In this document: positions 1 through 9,900 of the stretch, piece after piece
Numbering within the stretch: position 1 is the stretch's first letter
Layout of the letters: each line of letters begins with the position of its first letter
NCBI RefSeq assembly: GCF_921293095.1
Contig: NC_060258.1
Location: 992,001-1,056,000 of the forward strand
Direction: 5' to 3'
Source of the DNA: Ischnura elegans
Lineage: Eukaryota; Arthropoda; Insecta; Odonata; Coenagrionidae
Length of the DNA: 64,000 nt
Program-made: the position numbers and the translations under genes
The notes under the pieces: model-generated
Told to the model about the DNA's origin: nothing
Database searches by the model: none
What the model saw: the letters and a program-made list of their open reading frames with translations, nothing else

Positions 1-1334
1 GCTGTAGGCAAAAAGCGAGTTCTCTCAAATACACCGCCAATGAAATGGCCCGTTTCCCCGCCGCTGCTGCAGCCGTCCATTGAAACCGCCAATCCTTTTG
101 CAGCCATTGCCCCGACAGACGACGTCATGGAGGAGGACGCCACCGAAGACACTGAAGAAGCCACCAACAATAGGGATAGCCAATCAAAAATCCCGTCAAT
201 ATTTATCACAGAAACGACCAAATGGTAACCAAAATGGCGGCTGATCAAATCAGCTTGCAAGTTTCGTCCTGTCGCTTCTCTCCGGAGTAAGGACATTATA
301 TTTAAATGCCAGAGAGTGGACGACTTCAGAATCACGGCCAAAATTCTCGCGGAACATAAAATCCCACACTATACTTATCAACTAAAGAATGACAACAAAC
401 AACATTTCGTAATCAGAGGACTTCCCGCCGATTCACCGCCTGATCTGATTGCCCACGAGCACAAATCCAAAGGCGTCATCATAGAGCACGTGCATCAACT
501 ACACACGTCGCACCTTACTCCGGACGAATATCGCCAACGTACTCAGATGCGTCGTAACGACCCCAATGCCAAACTGCCGCCAATTTATCTGAAACTGCTG
601 CCGATGTTCCAAGTTCGACTCGACAACCCGGAACAGCGAGCCAACTTAACAAATGTTAAGCATATGCTTGGACTCACGGCCAAAGTGGAAGTTTACAAAG
701 CAGCCCCCGGACCAATACAATGCCGAAGATGTCAAGCTTTTGGACATTCACATAAAGCATGTGCCCTCAGCCTCAAATGCTTTAAATGCGCAGGCCCGCA
801 CCACCACTCAGCTTGCACTAAGCCAAAAGACCAGCCGGGGAAATATGCAAACTGTGCTGGGGCGCACATCTCCACATACAGAGGCTGCCCACAATACAAG
901 GAACTCGCTCTCGCGATGCACCTGAAACATACTCTGACTGAAGAAACCCCCGCAGCTCCGGCTAATACCGAAATCAATTTTCCTCCACCTCCTACTACAA
1001 ATGCCTGAACACAACGACGGACAACAAACCGCCAAGCCACCACTCCGCCCACAGTTCCACAGGCCCTGACCGCACCCTCTGCCGCAACAATGCCCTCAGC
1101 ACCATCGACATCCTCCTCTACTGCCAATCTTCCACGCTGCCACCCACAACCGCCACAAAACAGCCAGCCGCCATCGGCCCAAATGCTACTAGTGATTCCT
1201 GGAAAAGCCAACTGAAAGGCTGGCTCTCCAGTCTCATTAAAAAAATCATTGCCCCAAAGCAGGGCAAATCCAGAATGGACGTATTCATCGAAGAAGTCAT
1301 TGCAGGCGCCATGATCCTCCTCAATGGCTTATAA
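1..1334 (+). pseudogene. LINE ORF1 (gag-like, zinc-knuckle protein), broken
   Basis: The frame is open from base 1 to an in-frame TAA at 226, continues in the same frame to a TGA at 1006, and resumes in another frame to a TAA at 1332. Around residues 75-300 of the reading it shows the domain that precedes the knuckles in Jockey-type ORF1 proteins (a VDDFRITAKIL stretch), then knuckles CRRCQAFGHSHKAC (from about 721) and CFKCAGPHHHSAC (from about 778). The third knuckle reads YANCAGAHISTYRGC, so its first cysteine is gone. The last part ends in LLNGL just past the ORF2 start. In this family the protein binds RNA and chaperones target priming; this copy cannot make an intact one. Confidence 0.8.
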
Positions 1335-2192
1335 ATCAAGAATCGTCCATAATCTACGAATACTGTCCTGGAAAGCGGGCAGTCCTCGGCCGTAAAAACA
1401 GGAATTTCTACATCTCCTGTATTGCAATCAACCTGACATCTTACTCGCCCAAGAAACATGGCTCAAGCTGAGAGATGCCTTTAGTGTCCCAAATTACATC
1501 ATCAGAAGAAAGGAACGAACCGAAGGGAATGGAGGAGGTGGTGTGATGCTCGACTCCAAAAAGACTTTACAAGAAACTCCATTACAACCCCCACCACCGA
1601 TAGACTAGAACTCGTCGGGTCTAAGTTCACCACCAGCAATGGCAGCATTGACGTATGGAGTGCCTACCACCCACCAAAGCAGCACGGCATCAGCCGAACA
1701 GATCTTCATGCCATACAGACTGTCCTTAAGAACACCGCAATCATCGGCGGCGATCTTAATTGTAAGCACGCTGCCTGGGGATGCAACATCACAAACTCTA
1801 GAGGACGAGACCTGCACCACGCAGAGTTAACTGTCCCGTTCACTATTCTTTCACCACCAAACCCTACCCACATATCTGCCGATTCCAACCATATAGCTGA
1901 TATCCTAGATCTCTTTATCACAAAAAAATCTTTCTCCATTCCTCTTGCCTACAACCCTTCTTCAACTTTCGTCTGACCATCTCCCGATTTCAATTTCATT
2001 ATCTCTCTCGTATCCAATGACTCTACCCTCCCCTATAGTGAACTGGGACAAATTTACAACCTCTGCCTCGAAGATCATTCTTCCAGACCCACGCAGCTGC
2101 AACACCACCTAAGAACTCGAAAACCACGTCACTCTCTTCAATAAAAGTCTAAACAACTGCATAGCCGATGCATCATTTATGCCAAAACCTAG
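1324..2192 (+). pseudogene. LINE ORF2, endonuclease portion only, broken
   Basis: ORF2 opens at the ATG at 1324, overlapping the end of ORF1. Endonuclease landmarks in order are the N-terminal strand LRILSWKAGS, the catalytic block LLAQETWLK (about 1441-1467), an IDVWSAYHPP stretch, IIGGDLNCKHAAWGC (about 1740-1785) and SDHLPI (about 1974), followed by the VNWDKF linker typical of Jockey elements. A stop lies at 1393, a frameshift near 1580, a second frameshift near 1970, and an in-frame TAA near 2109. Reverse transcriptase is absent. The family protein nicks target DNA to prime reverse transcription. Confidence 0.8.
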
Positions 2193-2615
2193 TTATCTTA
2201 TCATAATCGACTATTTTAAATTTAATTTGATTTCAAGTTAAGTCATTTGTGGCTCATCAGTTATTTTTCTTCTCTATTGCAGGAGTGCCCAGCTTCCATA
2301 ATTATTTATGTATTTATAATGCTTTTGTTTGTGCATTTGATGTAATTGGTAATTTGTCATAATTGATGTAATTGGTATTTCTCATGCTGTAATAAATTGT
2401 ATTTTGAAAACTGTTGTGGTCATTGCAGTAACAGCTTTTGCTCAAAATCACCTAAACACCCTTTATCTTTCATCATCATGCATGCAAAATTGTGGATGGA
2501 ACCAATTATGTGATCAACCAATGTTGGCTAGGTTAAGCAAGGAGATTTATGGTGTTCCATATGATTTGATGAGGGAATTTCAATGGATTGGGCAGGAGAA
2601 TAGTATTCAGCCAAG
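2193..2615. other. AT-rich spacer, no gene recognised
   Basis: Unique-looking AT-rich sequence between the LINE break point and a minisatellite. The open frame from 2404 runs into the satellite and has no recognisable domain, so I do not call it a gene. Confidence 0.6.
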
Positions 2616-2965
2616 CAAGGCAGTTTCAGCCTAGAAGGGCAGGGGAGTTTCAGTCCGGCAGGCAAGGGAGTTTCAGTCTGGCAGGCAAGGGAGTTTCAGT
2701 CTTGCAAGCAAGGGAGTTTCAGTCTGGCAGGCAAGGGAGTTTCAGTTTTACAGGCAAGGGATTTTAGTCTGGTAGGCAAGGAAGTTTCAGTCTGGTAGGC
2801 AAGGGAGCTTCAGTCTGGTAGGCAAGGGAGTTTCAGTCTGGTAGGCAAGGGAGTTTCAGTCTGGTAGGCAAGGAAGTTTCAGTCTGGTAGGCAAGGGAGT
2901 TTCAGTCTGGCAGGCAAGGGAGTTTCAGTTTAGCCAGCCCAGTCGGCCAAGGGAGTTTCAAGGGA
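2616..2965. repeat. 23-bp minisatellite, about 13 copies
   Basis: Head-to-tail copies of a unit reading GGCAAGGGAGTTTCAGTC plus TGG(C/T)A run from about 2634 to 2935. Most units are 23 bp; one is 22 bp. Variants differ at one to four positions (for example AAGGAAG for AAGGGAG, GCTTCAG for GTTTCAG). Degenerate half-units flank the block at 2616 and again at 3065-3115. Copies with TGGTA cluster in the middle and TGGCA at both ends, which fits local unequal exchange. Confidence 0.95.
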
Positions 2966-3708
2966 GTAGCTGGAGTACCTAATTGCACTGCTACTGCACT
3001 GCCATCCCTCTTCCAAACTCCACTGGTTTGTTTCAATTTCAATGCAGTTTTAGCATAAAAGCAAGGCAGTGAGTTTCAAGGTAGTTTCAGCCCAGTTTCA
3101 GTCAAGTTGCAAGGGAGAAATTTTTACCTGAGTTGTATGATGGCATTTTCCCTTCTTTTCCTGCGCATGCAGAGAGTGGATCGAGGTACTTAAACGTTAT
3201 TAATGAGGTAACGTCGGTAGCGACTCATATTGAACTATACTTTGAGCCTCTTTCTGTTCCAAAAAGCTGCAAATTAATAAGATTTTTTGCTTTAAGTCTG
3301 CAAAAACAACGTATTTCTGTCGTGCTCGTGCTTACCAACTTCTGAGATTATCCATCAACAAGAAGAGGTAACTTTGGCTTCTCTGTTAACGTATAGGCAT
3401 AGGTTTAAAAAACAATAAATTTTCTAAATACGTCATTAATGAGAGGAGGGAAGGCAGAGTTGCCCTAATTTCACCTTCTTTCGAATGATATTTACTTAAC
3501 ATCGTCCTTGTGTAGAAGGACCAAAGTACTTATATTGTGAAGTTGGCAGTTTCGAAAGAAAAAGAAGCGACGGCAGCCGCCAATCCCGCCTAAAGTGGAC
3601 CGCAACCAAACGAAGCTAACGTTGCTAACGAAGCTAATGTTGTATCCGTGCCGAGGAGGTTATTCTTCACGAATCTGACGGTAGTTTTGATTACATTAAT
3701 TGGTCAAA
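2966..3708. promoter_or_regulatory. 5' flank and probable 5' UTR of the coiled-coil gene
   Basis: The left part holds scattered degenerate satellite units. From about 3540 the sequence becomes more GC-rich and contains GAAGCTAACGTTGCTAACG, a tandem of two near-identical 12-mers, ahead of the ATG at 3709. No TATA box is obvious. The two open frames here (3133-3345 and 3648-3872) have no recognisable domain and the second is a shadow of exon 1. Confidence 0.4.
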
Positions 3709-3961
3709 ATGGTCGAAAATTGTGGCTACAAGTGTTGGGTAGCGCATGGGAAGTACGCCCCTCCATTTGGAATGGAAGACATTTCTGTATCAAAGCTTCA
3801 GTACGAATTCACGAGCAAGAAAGGCAAAACCAAACGAAAACCCTTTTGTCCTCGTACCTTCCAAGATTTTGATTTGAATAGATGGTATGTGGCTACAACA
3901 TCTCAAAATCTTCCCTCTGGGCAAGAGGATTGTTATTACGGCCTGATCGGGAAAATCGCAG
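3709..3961 (+). CDS. Exon 1 of the coiled-coil/BEN-like gene
   Basis: Starts at ATG 3709 (context CAAAATGG) and ends at CAG|GTGAGT with one base carried over. Encodes MVENCGYKCWVAHGKYAPPF and on to LIGKIAG. The open frame ahead of the ATG has no better start. Confidence 0.65.
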
Positions 3962-6900
3962 GTGAGTACCCTAACGGTTTTTGTTCACGTTGAATTAAGG
4001 TTATGTATCACCCGTGACCTTGAATGTTTGCCTAGCGCAAAATTGCTAACATTCTCAGGCTTAAGATAAATCAAACAATTATGTGGTGGCGGTATTTCGG
4101 TACGGAATTATTATGTGGTAAAAACTATTCCTCGCCTTTCCTTATGGTGCTTCATTTCAGTTAAGTGATTTTGTATATTGTTTCCATCCATGAAATACTA
4201 CCAAGCAGTCCATAAGAGCAATTCAAACGGACATGAATAACTTTTATTTAATTTTATCGTGCTGGGAAGAATGAAGATAGTAATCTACTACGATGATATA
4301 GTGAGCATGAATTATTTCTTATTTTATTATAAGTTATATAATGTCTCAATATTCCAGCGACAAAGGAAGACCTACACAGCACCTGCAGTGGAAGAAAACG
4401 ATTTGGTAACCCTAATGTACCAAGTGATAAGCCAGATACAGAAGCTGGTACCACTGAACAGGATACAGACATGGTGATGAGAGAAAAAGTTGACCGGGTG
4501 TGTAACAATGCGATCTACAGAAAAGTTAGTCTGTTTAATATCATTGCTAATAATACTTTATCTTTATTTTCTTCAGATTCGTAAGAAGAATTTAAAAAGA
4601 AACAACGCTGTTCTAGGCATAGAGAAATACATGGGAAACACCATGCTCTCAATGCCTCAGAATCAGAATTCTGAGTTACAAGTTGCCTTGGAAAAAGTCA
4701 GAAAATTAGAATCTGCTCTGGCAGAGAGAAGTAATGCAGACACAAGGTTAGAGACTTGCCTCAAAGAAGGCTTTAAGGCATTGGACGGCAACATGACTGC
4801 CATTCAGAAGAAATTAGAGTCTCTTGAGGAAGAAAACAATACCCTAAGAGAGAAGGTTGAGGAGTTAATGAGTAAGTCACTCAGTAATTTATTGTGAAGT
4901 AATCTTATGCAATTACTTTCGGGTTTTTCGAAGTAATGGTGTGGGAGAGTTAATTTTTTATTTCTCTTCAAATTTGTTTTTTTTGCCTGGTGGCTCTGTG
5001 CTTCATGCAAAAAGAATGGTGAGCCAACTGTACCATTGTTTTATTTCCATCAAGTATAAGGTTACCTCTGAAAGATGCCAATCTCATTGTTTTCGTATGA
5101 TTTCTCTCCAAATTAGTAGTCTTGAAAATGCTGCCCAATTTATTGGCTGAGTGATGGTGAAGAAGTTAAATCTCAGGAAAAACAATATTATTTTGTGGGT
5201 GTCTATGCTATTCTGAAGGATTTTTAAAGAAAGAATTGATGTTCTATGATAGATCAACGTTATGGTGGATGCATGTACGCCTTGTGTGCACCCTCAACAT
5301 AATACTCGAGATTTGTTAGTTGTGACAATTTTAAATTCTAGCCACCTTCTCTCTCCGTGCAGGGCAGTCAGCATCTGGGCAAAGTGATGTCATGAGTGGG
5401 GATGGTATAGGGGCAACACTGGAGGAAGACTCCAAGGTAATAGCTATTTTAGTCGCTCTAGGTAAAGTATCATTTCTCTATTAAGGCCCTAAAGCGAGTA
5501 AATCAAAGTGTGTGGCATTCAGTCACATATGAGTTGGTAAGTTTATGCATTTTTTAATATTCAAGGCAAGTTAGCCAACAATCCAACCAAATCCAACTGA
5601 TTAAATGAAGTGATTTTAAAAATGACTATAGTGTGAAATGCTGACTATGATATGAATACATTGTTTGTGAGTGACAAAACAAATAATTGAATGATAAAAA
5701 ACTATATGCCTTTAGCAGTATCACTGTGACACTTAGGATTTACAATATAGACATTGTATGAAAACATCATTCAGCATTTTAGAAAGTTTCTTTGTGTCAA
5801 TGAGACTCATAAAACAACCTGTGGCGCATCGTCCGCCACAATGTAGAGTTGGACCAGTGGATAAGTGTCCGCCTACTAATCGGACGGCGCGCGTTCGAGT
5901 CCTGGCGCCGGCCGGTATTTTTTCCTATATCTTTTCAGGAATTCTAGAAGGTTCGAGGAAGATCCGGCGCGGCGTTCCAGAATATTCGCCGCATGTATAT
6001 AAGCTAGCCATCTGGGCTACCCAGTTCAGTTCTGTATTGTCAAGTCACAATAAACGCCTCTCCGCAGATAACCGAAGTGTGTTATTTAGCGTAGCCATCG
6101 CTACAGTGGTGACCCCGACGTGATGCGACCATGGCAGACGCAGATCAACTCGCCAAAAAATCAGGCTCAAATAGCGGGACTCCAGCAGCAGCTCGCCGAA
6201 CACCAAACGAACCACAGCCAACAGCTAGCGCTCCTTCAAGAACAGCACCAACAGGCTCTGCAGCAACAACAGCAGCAAACAACGCTGTCATTGCAGCAAG
6301 CCTCACCGTCTCCATCATCCTACGGCGTCGACACTGCTGCCGTCTACCGCGTCACTCCGAAACTGCCTCCTTTCTGGCCAGCTCAGCCTGAAATATGGTT
6401 CGCCCAAGTCGAAGCACAATTTTCTTTGGCCAACATCACCTCGGACAAGACTAAATACGATTACGTCGTGGGAAACCTAGACCATCGTTTTGCCAGTGAA
6501 ATAAGCGATCTTATCGTGAATCCTCCGGCCGAGAATCGTTACCTAACGCTGAAAAACCTATTGATACAGCGCGTCTCTCCCTCCGAGGATCAACGGGTGC
6601 GGTTACTCCTCACAGCAGAAGAGCTCGGTGATACCAAGCCTTCGCAACTATTACGACGCATGCGGTCTCTCATCAGCACCACCCTTGTGGAGGATTCTTT
6701 CCTCCGCACATTATGGTTGCAACGTCTTCCGGCCAACGCTCAAGCCATCCTGCAAACGCAAGTTACTTCAATGCCTCTTGATGAACTTGCAAATATGGCT
6801 GACCGCATCGTCGCCGTGGCTCCGCCTCCAACTGCACCCGCCATCCATGCAGTACGCCATACCAACGATGTTTCGTCATTGGCCCAACGGGTTGAGAAAC

Positions 6901-9900
6901 TCTCAAAGCAGCTCGAAGATATACAAGCTCATCTGAAAAAACCTCCGTACTCACGGACTTGGAGCAGATCTCTACCCGCGCCGCGCCCCGCTCAGCCTGA
7001 GATGTGTTACTACCATCGCAAATTTGGAGCCGAAGCCAGACGTTGCATCCAGCCATGCACCGTAAATGCAGTGAATCCGGTAAACTCCAACAGCGACTCG
7101 TAACGGCGGCTATGAGTCGTTCTATCACAGGCTGCCGCCTCTTCGTCACCGACCGCCTCTCCCAGCGGCGTTTCCTCGTAGACACAGGATCGGATCTCTC
7201 AATCTACCCTGTAAAATTATGCACCGAACAACGAACCTGCACTGACTACGAGCTCTCCGCAGTCAATGACAGTAGGATCCATACTTATGGTACTTTACTT
7301 CTACGCCTTCAGTTCGGCCTCCCGCGTGACTTCCTTTGGAGATTCATCGTTGCCGACGTTACCGAGCCAATCATCGGAGCAGATTTCTTAACCCACTTTC
7401 AACTCATTCCTAACATGGCCACTGCTCAGCTCATCGACGCAATCACTGGCCATTCTACATCGGGTCATCGAGGTCGAACTTACCAGGACAGCGTGCGCGC
7501 TCTGTCGGGCTCTTCATCCTACCACGACATCCTGGCCGAATTTCCTGATATCACGCGGCCATCAGGGACTCCTCGGGAGATCCACCATCATACCAAGCAC
7601 CACATACGCCTACAACCTGGACCGCCGATCTACCACCGTGCCCGCCGTCTAGCCCCGGATCGACTCCGAGATGCACAGGCAGAATTCGAGCTTCTAGTAC
7701 GCGAAGGCACTGCTCGTCGTTCACACAGCCCTTACGCCTCACCACTACACATGGTTCGCAAGAAGGATAGTAGCTGGCGACCTTGTGGTGACTACAGGGC
7801 TCTCAACGCACGTACGATACCGGACCGCTACCCCGTCCGCCATCTGAAGGATTTCTCCCACGCTCTTCAGGGGTGCAACATCTTCAGTGTTATCGACTGT
7901 GCCAAGGCCTTCACTCAAATTCCAATGGCTCCCGAAGACATAGAGAAGACAGCCATAATTACACCCTTCGGCCTTTTTGAATTCCTATTTATGCCATTTG
8001 GACTTCAAAATGCCGCCCAAACATGGCAGCGCTTCATCGACGTAGCTCTCGAAGGCCTAAATTTTTGCTTTCCTTACATAGATGACATCTTAGTATTTTC
8101 CCGTTCGCAGGAAGAGCATCATCAACACCTGCGGATATTATTTCAGCGCCTTTCTGACTACGGTGTCATCGTCAACTCAGCTAAGTGTGTCCTAGGATCT
8201 TCCAAGGTCACATTTCTGGGCTTTCACGTGAGCGCTGACGGATGCTCGCCGTTACCTGACAAGGTAGCTGCTATCAACAACTTCCCTCCACCGAAGACCA
8301 TAAAGGACCTTCGGAGATTCCTCGGTATGCTGAATTTTTATCGACAGCACATACCACACGCCGCATCCACACAGGCCCCTCTCAATGCTCTACTTCAAGG
8401 TCCTGATATCAGTAGCTCCACTCCAATTTTCTGGACACCAGAACTTCAGCAGAGTTTCGATGCCTCTAAAGGCGGACTAGCCAAGGCGGCAACCCTGTCG
8501 CATCCAATCGACTCAGCACCTCTGGCTCTTGTCGTCGATGCTAGCCGAACCGCAATCGGCGCTGTCCTACAGCAAAATTTTGGGAACTCTTGGCAGCCAC
8601 TCGGTTTCTTCTCTCGCAAGCTGACACCTTCCCAGCAGAAGTGGAGCACTTACGACCGCGAACTCTACGCCGCCTACCAAGCAGTGAGGCACTTTCGGCC
8701 GATGGTTGAAGCCCGCGATTTCGCCATCTTCACCGATCACAAACCACTCTCTTATGCCTTTGGCCCCAGCACGAAGAGTAGCGACACCTGCTCACCACGA
8801 CAATTTAATCACCTGGAATTCATCTCACAATTCACCACGGACGTGAGACACATCTCCGGACTTGACAACGTCGTCGCGGACTGTCTCTCCAGGGTAGAAT
8901 CCATATCCACACCGTCTCCGATTGACTTCGCCGCTCTCTCTCGCTCCCAAGATGAAGACGAAGTGCTCCAAAGACTACGCCACAGCGGTACGGCTCTTCA
9001 ACTTCACCGTAGGCCTGTACCCGGAACGAACATTTCACTATGGTGCGACACCTCCATGCCAACCCCACGCCCCTACGTTACTCCCTCATATCGCCGGCAA
9101 ATCTTTGACAACATCCACTCCCTTAGTCATCCTGGTGCAAACTCCACCATTAAACTCGTCTCCCGTCGATATGTTTGGCCATCCATGCGAAAGGACTGTC
9201 GCGCATGGGCTCGCAGCTGCCTCCCCTGCCAACGTTGCAAGGTGTCTCGTCACATCACAACGCCACTTGGAGACTTCGTTCCGCCAACCAGGCGTTTCGA
9301 ACACATACATATGGACATCGTGAGTCCTCTCCCGTCTTGCTCCGGCTCCGGTAACCACATGAGCCAGCTGCGTCCGACCCCTGCGTCACGCCACATCTCA
9401 TCGCAGCGGGTCTTCATCCACAAGGACTTGGCCACATCCTCCCAGGTCTTTGTCCGCCAAGACGCTTTGCGGCCAGCCCTGCAACCACCTTACGCGGGAC
9501 CATATCCTGTCCTCAGCCGCGGTGAGAAGACGTATACCCTGTACATCAATGGCAAACCAGCCACTATATCAATCGACCGTCTCAAGCCAGCCCATCTTCT
9601 TGAGGAGGACCCTCCGCCTACTCCGTCACCAGATACCACCACTCGCTCCGGCCGCGCCGTCCGTCCTCCAGAACGTTTTGTTGCCAACACTCTGTCTCTC
9701 CTCCAAGGGGGGGAGTAGTGTGGCGCATCGTCCGCCACAATGTAGAGTTGGACCAGTGGATAAGTGTCCGCCTACTAATCGGACGGCGCGCGTTCGAGTC
9801 CTGGCGCCGGCCGGTATTTTTTCCTATATCTTTTCAGGAATTCTAGAAGGTTCGAGGAAGATCCGGCGCGGCGTTCCAGAATATTCGCCGCATGTATATA

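Larger units (their letters stand above)
1..2192 (+). mobile_element. Jockey-like non-LTR retrotransposon (LINE), partial and decayed
   Basis: The GC-rich block holds an ORF1 with a zinc-knuckle region followed by an ORF2 that starts with an apurinic-type endonuclease, the layout of the Jockey group of LINEs. The left end lies outside the window. The right end stops abruptly near 2192, in the linker after the endonuclease, where the sequence turns AT-rich; no reverse transcriptase, 3' UTR or poly(A)-like tail is seen. LINE copies are normally cut at the 5' end, so loss of the 3' part points to a later deletion or rearrangement. ORF1 and ORF2 overlap by about 11 bases. Several stops and frameshifts mark an old copy. 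Confidence 0.85.

Noticed and set aside
732-1459. Minus-strand open frames of 159 and 113 codons
   Set aside because: They are antisense shadows of the LINE ORF1 and ORF2, with cysteine- and valine-rich composition expected from reversing that GC-rich sequence.
2404-2634. 76-codon frame beginning MKTVVVIAVTAFAQ, looking like a signal peptide
   Set aside because: It runs straight into the minisatellite, has no conserved feature and no splice or promoter support.
5848-5915. A genuine tRNA gene in the LTR
   Set aside because: A and B boxes fit, but the T stem does not pair and no 7-bp acceptor stem was found, so I list it only as tRNA-like.
5758-6123. 121-codon frame across the 5' LTR
   Set aside because: It covers the LTR and tRNA-like module; the same reading recurs in the 3' LTR only because the LTRs are identical.
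8832-9738. Several minus-strand and alternate-frame open frames inside the LTR element
   Set aside because: Shadows of the pol-like region; nothing independent is encoded.
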